DNA of 13,342 nt. Origin: JBOHBN01 sp050698355 (GTDB taxonomy: Bacteria > Actinomycetota > Actinomycetes > Streptosporangiales > WHST01). This document shows positions 7,325 to 13,342 of the stretch, one piece after another (within the stretch, counting starts at the first letter, position 1; each line of letters begins with the position of its first letter). The stretch spans positions 1-13,342 of the forward strand of contig JBOHBN010000141.1 of the NCBI GenBank assembly GCA_050698355.1, given 5' to 3'. Under the pieces are notes generated by a model that searched no databases, had not been told where the DNA came from, and saw only the letters and a list, made by a program, of their open reading frames with translations. Made by a program: the position numbers and the translations under genes.

Positions 7325-8556
7325 CAACGGGCCAGCCGCAGACCGCTGAACGCCCATCGCGCGTGCGCGGGGAAAAAGTTGCGGTAGGTAACCCGCTCGT
7401 GCCCGACCGGGGTGACCGCCGACGCGCCGCGCAGCACGTGCTGGTCAGACATGAATTTGCCGTTGTACTCCCCAACTGCACCGTTTTCTGGCTCAAAACC
7501 GGGGTACGGCAAGTACGCGCTGGCGGTCCACTCCCACACGTCGCCGATCATCGCCGAACCAGCTGCGCCGGGGTGGGTTCGATGCGGATCCAGCAACTGC
7601 CCCCGCGTCTCACCCAGCTGTGCGGCGGCGATTTCCCACTCGAACTCGGTCGGAAGCCGGGCGCCGGCCCAGCGGGCGAACGCGTCCGCCTCGTAGAACG
7701 ACACGTGACAGACCGGCTCGCCCGGCACCACCGGTCGCCGCCCGGAGAGCGTGAACGTGGTCCACGTGCCGTCTTCCTGGACCCAGTACCCGGGCGCCGT
7801 CCAGCCCTCGGTCTGGATCGTCGCCCACCCGTCGGACAGCCACAGCTCCGGGCGCCCGTACCCGTTGTCGGCCATGAACGCCAACCAGTCGGCGTTGGTG
7901 ACGGCACGTCCGGCGATCTCGAAATCTTCCAGATAAACCTTGTGCCGCGGGCCTTCGTTGTCGAAACTGAACCCGACGCCGTCGTGTCCGACCTCTCGTA
8001 CACCACCCGAGACGGTCCGCCAGGTCAGCGGTTCCACCGAGGTGGCCCGATCCGGTGCGCGGTCGACGTACGTCGGAGCGAACGGATGCGTGGACAGCAG
8101 GTGTTTGATGTCCATTAGGAGCAGCTCCTGGTGCTGCTGCTCGTGGTGACAGCCCAACCGGACCAGCGCCTGCGCATGTTCGTCGCACCGCCCTGCATCG
8201 AGCGAAGACACCAGCGCCTGCTGCACATACTCGCGGTACCGGCCGATATCAGCGACCCCCGGGCGGGTGACCAGTCCCCGCTGCGGGCGGGGATGGCGCG
8301 GCCCGACCGCCTCGTAGTAGGAGTTGAACAGGTACCGATACGACGGGTCGTACGCGGTGTAGTCCGGGTCGGAGCGGAGGATGAACTCCTCGAAGAACCA
8401 GGTGGTGTGGGCACGATGCCATTTCGCCGGACTGGCATCCGGCATTGACTGCGGCGTCTGATCCTCCGCCGACAGCCGCGACGACAACAGATCGGTGGTC
8501 GCGCGCACGTCGAGGAACCGGCGCGTAAGCGATGGGGTGTCGGTGACCAGGGTCAA
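7324..8556 (-). CDS. egtB: Ergothioneine biosynthesis iron(II) sulfoxide synthase
   Basis: Joins hercynine to a thiol donor with oxygen, using non-heme iron, to give a sulfoxide-linked conjugate. The thiol is gamma-glutamylcysteine in mycobacteria and cysteine in some relatives. The protein has 410 residues. The N-terminal DinB-like domain has His50 in WHRAHTTWFFEEF and the pair His138/His142 in GCHHEQQHQELL, the three-His iron site. The C-terminal FGE-sulfatase-like domain shows FSFDNEGPRHKVYLEDFEIA, RLPTEFEWEIAAAQ, DVWEWTASAYLPYPGF and the terminal YRNFFPAHARWAFSGLRLAR. The start is TTG at 8556, supported by AGGAGGA 4 nt upstream; no better in-frame start is nearby. It is first in an operon with egtD. 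No egtA (gamma-glutamylcysteine ligase), egtC or egtE lies in the window, so the thiol donor and the lyase step are not settled here. Confidence 0.95.
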   Translation of the reverse strand: MTLVTDTPSLTRRFLDVRATTDLLSSRLSAEDQTPQSMPDASPAKWHRAHTTWFFEEFILRSDPDYTAYDPSYRYLFNSYYEAVGPRHPRPQRGLVTRPGVADIGRYREYVQQALVSSLDAGRCDEHAQALVRLGCHHEQQHQELLLMDIKHLLSTHPFAPTYVDRAPDRATSVEPLTWRTVSGGVREVGHDGVGFSFDNEGPRHKVYLEDFEIAGRAVTNADWLAFMADNGYGRPELWLSDGWATIQTEGWTAPGYWVQEDGTWTTFTLSGRRPVVPGEPVCHVSFYEADAFARWAGARLPTEFEWEIAAAQLGETRGQLLDPHRTHPGAAGSAMIGDVWEWTASAYLPYPGFEPENGAVGEYNGKFMSDQHVLRGASAVTPVGHERVTYRNFFPAHARWAFSGLRLAR

Positions 8557-8768
8557 GGCGTCCTCCTCAGGAACTCGCCGTTTGTGTCCCGTGACGGTGC
8601 GGTCACGCGTGTCAGGCGGCTCCTAAAAGGGGCCGCTCATTGCCTTGTTCAGCTATCTCCACCTACAGTGTCGCGCAGCAAACCACCGTCCGCAACCGGA
8701 GAGCCGCTGTCCCGCAAGCGGATCACGTTACGACACACGTGCTCCAGTAGGTCGCTAGGCTCTCGAAA
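8557..8768. promoter_or_regulatory. Divergent intergenic region between egtB and the acetyltransferase gene
   Basis: This 212-bp gap must hold promoters for both directions. It contains two inverted repeats. CGTGAC(N6)GTCACG at 8590-8607 is perfect and about 35 bp before the egtB start, suitable as an operator. GCGGCTCC-TAAAA-GGGGCCGC at 8616-8636 forms an 8-bp stem with one G-U pair when read on the plus strand. No known riboswitch class was recognised. Confidence 0.4.
8756..8761 (+). promoter_or_regulatory. Candidate -10 element for leaderless transcription of the GNAT gene
   Basis: TAGGCT fits TANNNT and ends 7 nt before the GTG at 8769, so the mRNA would begin at or next to the start codon. 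No ribosome binding site precedes the GTG, which supports this reading. A -35 match is not evident. Confidence 0.4.
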
Positions 8769-9263
8769 GTGGACCCAAGGTCTCCCGTCTCCGCCGTGTT
8801 GGTCCGGTTGTCGGCTGCTGACGCTGGAGAGGTTCTGACCCTCCAACGCGCGGCATACGTCACCGAAGCTCAAGCCCACGGAGACCTCACCATGGCGCCG
8901 CTGGTGCAGTCCCTGGACGAGCTGGCGACAGAGTTGGCCGGCTCGGAGGTCTTGGCACTGGGCCTGCGCGAGGACGGTCGCCTGGTGGCAGCGGTTCGCG
9001 TCCGCGTCGGCAGTAACGCGGGGGAATTGGTCCGTCTGGTTGTCGCACCGGACCGGCAGGGACACGGGCTCGGTAGCCGGCTATTGCGGCAGGCCGAAGA
9101 AGAGCTACCTGAGCACATTCGGCTGCTGCGATTGTTCACCGGCGAACACAGTCTTGCGAACCAGCGCTTGTACGCCCGACATGGCTACAGAGAGGATCAC
9201 CGGAGCCCGGCCGGTGGCTATCAGCTGGTGCACATGGCGAAGAACCTCCAACCTGGCAGCTGA
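8769..9263 (+). CDS. GNAT family N-acetyltransferase
   Basis: A 164-residue single-domain acetyltransferase, predicted to move an acetyl group from acetyl-CoA to an amine on an unidentified acceptor. The acetyl-CoA-binding motif A is clear: LVVAPDRQGHGLGSRLLRQA (90-109), with the Q-x-x-G-x-G pyrophosphate loop at 97-102. Motif B follows as HSLANQRLYARHGY (127-140) with Asn131 and Tyr135. The preceding strand LVAAVRVRVGSNAGEL is the usual beta4 leading into motif A. The GTG start at 8769 is preferred because TAGGCT lies 7 nt before it; a GTG at 8799 would shorten the N-terminal strand. It is divergent from egtB and followed by an inverted repeat. Nothing in the context identifies the substrate. 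Confidence 0.88.
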   Translation: MDPRSPVSAVLVRLSAADAGEVLTLQRAAYVTEAQAHGDLTMAPLVQSLDELATELAGSEVLALGLREDGRLVAAVRVRVGSNAGELVRLVVAPDRQGHGLGSRLLRQAEEELPEHIRLLRLFTGEHSLANQRLYARHGYREDHRSPAGGYQLVHMAKNLQPGS

Positions 9264-9275
9264 TAGGCCGGCGCG

Positions 9276-9298
9276 CGGTCACCAACGTCCGGTGACCG
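9276..9298 (+). terminator. Hairpin after the acetyltransferase gene
   Basis: CGGTCACC and GGTGACCG are perfect 8-bp arms around a 7-nt loop, beginning 13 nt after the TGA at 9261-9263. No U-tract follows, which is common for actinobacterial intrinsic terminators. An operator for the downstream gene is the alternative, since the same core (GTCACC/GGTGAC) suits a dimeric regulator. Confidence 0.45.
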
Positions 9299-9440
9299 AT
9301 CGGATGTTGATCTGCTCACCCGAGCCCGGTGATGACCTCTCCTGCGGCTGCGCTGCGTAGTTGGTCATTGACGGGCTTAGGGCTTCCGGTGAAACTTGCC
9401 TACTTACCGCGATCGAGCGTGCCCGCTGAGAGGATCCGCC

Positions 9441-11267
9441 ATGCCGCAGCTCAGTCCCTCTCGCCGAACCTTCCTCGCCGGTACCGCCGCCGCGGCCATC
9501 GGGGTCTGGGTTCCCACGACCGCTGCGGCGGCAGCCAAGCAGGATGCGCGGGGAGAGGCCGGCGAGCTGCGCGTCAACCCGTACCTGCAGAACCCTTCGA
9601 GCGATGGCGTGCGGGTTACGTGGTTCACGAAGGCTGCGGAGCCGGGTGAACTCGTAGTGCACGGTCCGGGTCTGCACGGTGGCGCTTCCTACACCACCGA
9701 GCCGGCGCAGGAGGCGATACTCGATTACACCGACGCGGAGCTGAACCAGGAGATCGACGGCCTGGAGCAGGGATCCTGGCTGTATCAGGGCGGGAACTAC
9801 AAGCATGCGGTCGACATCACCGGGCTGCAGCCAGGCAAGCACTACGCCTATACGGTCACAGCGGGGGACTGGAGGTTCACCGCCCACTTCACCACCGCGC
9901 CGACGAGCGACAGCTGGCGTCGCATCCGGTTCGTCGCGCTGTCGGACTCCGAAACCGAACCGCTCGGACGTGTGCGGCACCGTGAGTGGGCGCCGGGTCC
10001 GCTGACCGACGGCAGCCTCGACCGGCCATCGCCTGACGAGGGCGGCACGTGGGACAAGGTCTTCGGCACCACCGTATTCCGTAACGTGCGCGTCTTGCGG
10101 TACCTCCTCACCGAGGACGACGGCTACCGCGAGAACCTGGACATTATCGAGAGCCGTCGCCCCGACTTCATCATGATGCCGGGAGACATGGTTGCAGGTG
10201 CGGGATACCAGCCGGGCTGGGATGAGTTCTTCCGTTACAACGCCGGGGAATTCGCGAGTGTCCTCTCGTACCGTCCGCTCATTCCCGCGATAGGGAACTG
10301 GGAGAACTACGGGGCGTTGAACGGTGGATACGGCTCACCAGACGACCGGTCACCTGTGGTTCGTGCACGGAAGAAGTACCATGCGTACTTCGATTCGCCC
10401 GCGAACGGCACGAAGAGACACCGCGACGACTATTACCGTGTCGACTACGGCCCGATCACGGTACTCACGCTGGACAGCTCGAACGGGCTGCCCGACGACG
10501 ATCCGGACAACTACCCGGAGGGCGAGAAGGCAACGGGACAGGAGTACCGCGGGCCCGGCACCGACACGCAGAGCAACTACACCCGCGGCCAGTACGAAGC
10601 AGCCGGCGGCACCGACCTCGCGGATTTCAACCCCGGCAGCACCCAGTGGGACTGGGTGGAAGACGAGCTCGCAGACGCAAGAAACAAGGGCCAGATCATC
10701 TTCGCCCAGTTCCACCACGTGCCCTACAGCAACGGCGTGCACGGCGTTCCGCTGTATCACGAGCTGAGCGAAGGGCAGGGTGGCACGCCGATGCGGCAGT
10801 ACCATCCCATGTTCGAGCGCTATGGCGTCGCCGCCGTTCTCTGCGGGCACAGCGAGCTGTTCGAGCACAGCTTCGTCGACGACGACGGCGACGGTATCGG
10901 CGTGCACTACTACGACGTCGGCGCCGCCGGTGACGGCCTGCGCGGCGAGCGGCGCAACGGCGACTCGCTGAACGACCCGTTACTGTCCTACAACCAGTAC
11001 AGCCGGTGGACCGCCGACCAGCACGAGCCCGAGCGCTGGGAGCTGGTGAACGGCGTGCAGCAGCTGGTCGAGGGCGGCAAGCACTACGGGCATCTCGAGA
11101 TCAACGTAGACAGGGCCCGCGATGGCGCGCGCGTGACGCTGACGCCTGTGCACTCATTCCCGGTGATGGACGAGAACTACGAGCTCGTACGTACGGAGCG
11201 CCGCCTGTACGACGATGAGGTCATCCTCGATATCGACGCTGACGGCCGGGTACGGCACACCTCGTAG
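9441..11267 (+). CDS. Tat-exported metallophosphoesterase, purple acid phosphatase-like
   Basis: A 608-residue exported protein. The N-terminus SPSRRTFLAGTAAAAIGVW is a Tat signal with the twin-arginine motif at residues 7-12. Residues about 43-152 resemble the fibronectin-like N-terminal domain of purple acid phosphatases (RVNPYLQNPSSDGVRVTWF ... GLQPGKHYAYTV). The calcineurin-like core runs from about 162 to 575, with VALSDSE (Asp169), MMPGDM (Asp249), GNWEN (Asn286), QFHHVPYSNG (His425/His426) and CGHSELFEH (His470). Several ligand positions are non-standard: the usual GNHE reads GNWE and the usual GHxH reads GHSE. Long acidic inserts lie between (PDDDPDNYPEGE, VDDDGDGIG), and the latter could bind calcium. 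The ATG at 9441 is chosen because GAGAGGA ends 6 nt upstream and the Tat motif is then correctly placed. Phosphoesterase activity is family-based; the substrate is unknown. Confidence 0.85.
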   Translation: MPQLSPSRRTFLAGTAAAAIGVWVPTTAAAAAKQDARGEAGELRVNPYLQNPSSDGVRVTWFTKAAEPGELVVHGPGLHGGASYTTEPAQEAILDYTDAELNQEIDGLEQGSWLYQGGNYKHAVDITGLQPGKHYAYTVTAGDWRFTAHFTTAPTSDSWRRIRFVALSDSETEPLGRVRHREWAPGPLTDGSLDRPSPDEGGTWDKVFGTTVFRNVRVLRYLLTEDDGYRENLDIIESRRPDFIMMPGDMVAGAGYQPGWDEFFRYNAGEFASVLSYRPLIPAIGNWENYGALNGGYGSPDDRSPVVRARKKYHAYFDSPANGTKRHRDDYYRVDYGPITVLTLDSSNGLPDDDPDNYPEGEKATGQEYRGPGTDTQSNYTRGQYEAAGGTDLADFNPGSTQWDWVEDELADARNKGQIIFAQFHHVPYSNGVHGVPLYHELSEGQGGTPMRQYHPMFERYGVAAVLCGHSELFEHSFVDDDGDGIGVHYYDVGAAGDGLRGERRNGDSLNDPLLSYNQYSRWTADQHEPERWELVNGVQQLVEGGKHYGHLEINVDRARDGARVTLTPVHSFPVMDENYELVRTERRLYDDEVILDIDADGRVRHTS

Positions 11268-11297
11268 GCGACGTACGATGTGGGCAGCTGTTTCATT

Positions 11298-11577
11298 TTG
11301 ACGAAAGCCTCTTGCTGGTGTCAGCGTTGCTCTTGCGATCGTCTTCCTCGTCTTCCCATCGTCCGACGCCGCTGCCGCACCACTGCGGGATGATCCGGGG
11401 ACCGAGGCCGCGCGGGCCGCGATCACCCGGCTGGCTCCGCGACTTGCGCATCGGTTGGTCCTCAAACAGGAGGGGTTCCGGCTCGGCTTCGGACGCATTC
11501 ACCGTGTCCGCTAACGACGGACACATCGTCCTCTCGGGGTCGAGCGCCTTGGTCAGCGCATTCTCCACGTACCTGGA
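11298..11577 (+). pseudogene. N-terminal remnant of a secreted glycosidase, alpha-N-acetylglucosaminidase (GH89)-like
   Basis: No single frame reads through. From a TTG at 11298, dropping one A from the AAA at 11304-11306 gives MTKPLAGVSVALAIVFLVFP, a good Sec signal ending SSDAAAAP, followed by ARAAITRLAPRLAHRLVLKQ. A second one-base shift near the GGGG at about 11468-11476 is needed to continue as ASDAFTVSANDGHIVLSGSS then ALVSAFSTYLE. This pattern (helical leader, then DxFxVxxxxGxIxLxGxS, then a helix ending YL) resembles the N-terminal domain of NAGLU-type alpha-N-acetylglucosaminidases. The GH89 catalytic domain does not follow; GH15-like sequence does. An upstream ATG at 11278 in the signal-peptide frame meets TGA at 11299. 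The frames and shifts are seen directly; the GH89 assignment is moderate. Confidence 0.5.
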
Positions 11578-12473
11578 GCGCGGCAACCACTCCTGGCGTG
11601 AGGCGCGGTCGATCCTCGGCTTCTTCGGCCGTGCGCAGCGGTCGGACGGTGCACGGGATGCGCGTTACCATCCGATCGACGCGAGCCCCGGTCGCGGACG
11701 GGAGGCATTGGCAGCTGGACGGATGCGGTTGGGTGCCGTGGGCGACGTGGTTCTGGTACGTCTCCCGGGGTGGCGCCTCCCCGGACGACCTGGCGGAGCT
11801 CTGGCCGGCGGTGGATCATGCGGCCGGCTACGTGGCCCGCACGCTCGGCCCGAACGGACTGCCTCCGGTGTCACCCGACTATTGGGAGACTTCCGAGAAG
11901 TACGTGACCATCGGTACCGTGGCCCCGCTGCCCGCCGGGCTTCGTTCGGCCGCCGCGCTCGCATCCGTTCTCGGTGAGCGTTCGGCGCAGGTGCGGTACG
12001 CCAAGGCGGCCAGTCGCTTGGACCATGCGATCGGCGAGCGCTTCGCCTCCCGCGGCTACCCGAGGTCGACGAAGGAGGGCTCCGGCGCGGACACGGCGGT
12101 GACGTTCGTCGCTCCACCGTTCGCGCCCGCCGACCCGGACGTACTGGCGGCCGTACGCGCGACCGCTCGTACGCTGGCCCTGCCGAACGGCGGCATGCTG
12201 CCGGGCGAGGACTGGCCGGCCGATCCCAACCAGGCGTGGACCTGTGAGACGTGCTGGTTCGCGCTGGCGTTCGCCGCCTCCGGCCATGCCGACGAGTCCG
12301 ACCGCTGGCTTCGATGGGTGGACGGTCACCGCACCGAGCTGGGCGCAATCCCGGAGAAGATCGACAGCGCGGGCCGGCCCAACTCGGTGGCGCCGTTCGG
12401 CTGGACGGCCGCGGTCGTGCTCCTCGCGCTGACCGCAAGGGAGCGCGAGCTGTCGATCCCTCCCATACCGTGA
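11578..12473 (+). pseudogene. C-terminal part of a GH15-like glucoamylase, truncated and frameshifted
   Basis: The longest uninterrupted stretch is 11598-12473 (291 codons from a GTG without a ribosome binding site). The domain begins earlier in another frame with REARSILGFFGRAQRSDGAR and DARYHPIDASP. One extra G in the CCCCGG at about 11687-11692 must be removed to join this to PVADGRHWQLDGCGWVPWAT. Downstream it is well preserved: SPDYWETSEKY with the likely catalytic acid Glu at 11886, PAGLRSAAALASVLG, GADTAVTFVAPPF, CETCWFALAFAASGH, and GAIPEKID with the likely base Glu at 12354, then FGWTAAVVLLAL. The N-terminal third of an (alpha/alpha)6 barrel is missing, so activity is unlikely. An annotation pipeline might call 11598-12473 as a hypothetical or GH15 protein. 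Sequencing error could explain the shift but not the missing N-terminus. Confidence 0.65.
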
Positions 12474-12512
12474 CCGCGTCGCGCCGCCCGTCTGAGCGTG
12501 GTCATACCCGCC

Positions 12513-12809
12513 TTAGGCGCTCCTGCGAAACACTGCTTCCTCGAGTCGCTGCACGCGTTGGTCGAGGCTGTCGGGGGCGTTTCGTTTCTCTTCGATCCAC
12601 GCGCGGATGAGGGCGGTGGGCTTGGTGTGTGCATCGTCAGCCTGAGCACGTACCCAGTCCAGGAGTGATTTCGGCAGGCGTAGCGACGTGCTGATCATCG
12701 GGTCGGGGTCAGGCTCGCGAGCGCCATGCCACTGTCCGGACTTCATCTCTGCAGAGAAGTCGTGCTCGTCGGCGTAGGCGGCGAGTTCATCAAGCTCCTT
12801 CTTGTTCAT
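12513..12809 (-). CDS. Ribbon-helix-helix (CopG/BrnA-like) antitoxin
   Basis: A 98-residue protein expected to bind DNA as a dimer, neutralise the upstream-encoded toxin and repress their shared promoter. The ribbon-helix-helix is at residues about 39-75: strand ISTSLRL, helix PKSLLDWVRAQA, turn, then helix KPTALIRAWIEEK. The acidic N-terminus ELDELAAYADEHDFSAEM is a plausible toxin-binding segment, and the C-terminus (DQRVQRLEEAVF) is a short heptad-like helix. The start is ATG at 12809, chosen because AGGTGAG lies 5 nt upstream and overlaps the toxin stop codon; a GTG at 12818 is further out and would overlap the toxin end. The gene is intact although its partner is frameshifted. The toxin-first order with a few bases between is the BrnT-BrnA arrangement. 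The family call is good; the exact class is not certain. Confidence 0.75.
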   Translation of the reverse strand: MNKKELDELAAYADEHDFSAEMKSGQWHGAREPDPDPMISTSLRLPKSLLDWVRAQADDAHTKPTALIRAWIEEKRNAPDSLDQRVQRLEEAVFRRSA

Positions 12810-12814
12810 GGGTC

Positions 12815-13082
12815 TCACCTCGCTTTCTTGCGGAACGTCCGTCGTTCCTTGTCGGTCATGTCGCGGGCGCTGACGACGTACCAGCGCCCATCGAGGGCGT
12901 CTGTGAGGATGATGAGTAGGTGGCGACCGGAAGGTGTGGTTGTGAACCAGTACGTCACGTCGCTGGGGCCGGTGATCTCGAGGCTAAGGCCGGCCGTTGA
13001 GCGCGTCCTCTACTTCTGCGGGAGTGATGCCGTGCCGAGCGATGTGCTCTTCGGACAGCTCGGTCCAGCGAATCTCCCGCAT
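12815..13082 (-). pseudogene. BrnT-like toxin gene, frameshifted
   Basis: Read from ATG at 13082, the first frame gives 32 residues starting MREIRWTELSEEHIARHGIT and ending ALNGRP, then TAG. The next frame continues without a gap as SLEITGPSDVTYWFTTTPSG through RHLLIILTDALDGRWYVVSA to RDMTDKERRTFRKKAR and TGA at 12815. Removing one T from CCTTAGCC (about 12982-12989) restores an 88-residue protein. The HIARHG start and the closing VVSARDMTDKERR are the hallmarks of BrnT-type small RNases and their relatives. Without correction the product would be a 32-residue stub lacking the C-terminal half. The stop is 5 bp before the antitoxin ATG. A palindrome and a -10-like TACGCT lie just upstream. Either a real inactivation or a one-base sequence error explains the break. 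Confidence 0.7.
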
Positions 13083-13090
13083 ACATGCAG

Positions 13091-13096
13091 AGCGTA
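13091..13096 (-). promoter_or_regulatory. Candidate -10 element of the toxin-antitoxin promoter
   Basis: On the minus strand this reads TACGCT, fitting TANNNT, with 8 nt between it and the toxin ATG at 13082. No ribosome binding site precedes that ATG, so a leaderless or nearly leaderless mRNA is likely. The adjacent palindrome would cover the expected -35 region. Confidence 0.4.
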
Positions 13097-13103
13097 CCCC
13101 ATC

Positions 13104-13120
13104 GCACCACAACGTGGTGC
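13104..13120. promoter_or_regulatory. Palindromic operator candidate for the toxin-antitoxin module
   Basis: GCACCACAACGTGGTGC is a perfect inverted repeat with 7-bp arms and a 3-bp centre. It lies 7 bp upstream of the TACGCT hexamer and 21 bp before the toxin ATG, where a bound ribbon-helix-helix dimer would block RNA polymerase. Autoregulation through such palindromes is the rule for this antitoxin class; binding here is inferred from position. Confidence 0.5.
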
Positions 13121-13201
13121 AGTCCAGTTAAGCCTGGTCGTGACAACGTGTCTCAACGCGACATTGCTGTGCTGTCTCGTCTGTCCGCTCGTCACGTAGA
13201 G

Positions 13202-13342
13202 TCACTCCTCCACCACCCGCACACGGCGGCGCGATTTGATACGAAGGCGCCGGAACCTCATGGCATCATCGCGAGCGTCGGCGGAGAGCTGAAGGGGGTA
13301 TGCGGCCATGCGGCCCGACAGCTCACGCTGGCGCGAGGTGAC
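13202..13342 (-). CDS. C-terminal part of an unidentified protein, cut by the window edge
   Basis: Minus-strand frame open from the right edge to TGA at 13202-13204, giving 46 residues: VTSRQRELSGRMAAYPLQLS at the edge, then ADARDDAMRFRRLRIKSRRR and VRVVEE. No stop or obvious start settles where it begins. The end is strongly basic with a few acidic residues, and it has no recognisable domain. It lies upstream of the toxin gene on the same strand with about 120 bp between, which contain the toxin promoter region. The open frame is short, so it could be a chance frame in GC-rich DNA. Function unknown. Confidence 0.4.
   Translation of the reverse strand, partial: VTSRQRELSGRMAAYPLQLSADARDDAMRFRRLRIKSRRRVRVVEE

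Noticed and set aside
9368..9406. TTGACG as a -35 with a possible -10 before the phosphatase gene.
   Set aside because: TTGACG (9368-9373) has no TANNNT hexamer at 16-19 bp spacing; the nearest, TACTTA at 9401, is 27 bp away.
13126..13156. TTGAGA-N19-TTAACT on the minus strand as the toxin promoter.
   Set aside because: The spacing is long and the -10 match weaker than TACGCT at 13091-13096, which lies closer to the start codon and pairs better with the palindrome.
12726..13199. 157-codon plus-strand frame opposite the toxin-antitoxin pair.
   Set aside because: No domain is recognisable, and the minus strand has a family-typical antitoxin, a toxin remnant and a promoter palindrome.

Overview
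The window comes from a high-GC actinomycete. The evidence is strong GC bias at third codon positions, frequent GTG and TTG starts, AGGAGG-type ribosome binding sites next to apparently leaderless genes, a Tat-exported metallophosphatase and an actinobacterial-type ergothioneine gene pair. The genus cannot be fixed from sequence reading alone. No rRNA, tRNA, CRISPR array, IS element or phage gene was seen.

Left third (about 155-6339): a minus-strand pair encodes a nicotinamidase (pncA, 1310-1903) followed by a flavin-dependent monooxygenase-like oxidoreductase (155-1261). Divergent from it is a very large exported protein (2071-5247) made of a TolB/PD40-type beta-propeller and an amidohydrolase domain. 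A near-perfect 22-bp inverted repeat lies 7 bp after that gene. A DUF1028 protein (5446-6339) follows, and its GTG start sits 7 bp after a -10-like hexamer, as in leaderless genes.

Middle (6377-9263): a minus-strand two-gene ergothioneine operon, egtB then egtD, overlaps by one base at TGATG and makes the iron sulfoxide synthase and the histidine trimethyltransferase. egtA, egtC and egtE are absent from the window. A GNAT acetyltransferase diverges from it, also with a leaderless-type start.

Right third (9441-13342): a Tat-exported purple-acid-phosphatase-like protein with several unusual metal-ligand positions is followed by a decayed reading frame. This joins an N-terminal remnant resembling secreted alpha-N-acetylglucosaminidase (GH89) to the C-terminal two thirds of a GH15-like glucoamylase. 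Restoring the product requires three one-base corrections, all of the same sign. Next is a minus-strand toxin-antitoxin pair. The BrnT-like toxin gene is broken by one extra base, while the ribbon-helix-helix antitoxin is intact. A perfect palindrome (likely operator) overlaps the expected -35 region of the toxin promoter. A partial minus-strand gene runs off the right edge.

No single undescribed system stands out with strong evidence. The most notable items are the decayed glycosidase chimera, the toxin-dead/antitoxin-intact module with its operator, the altered metal motifs of the phosphatase-like protein, and the long intergenic palindrome.
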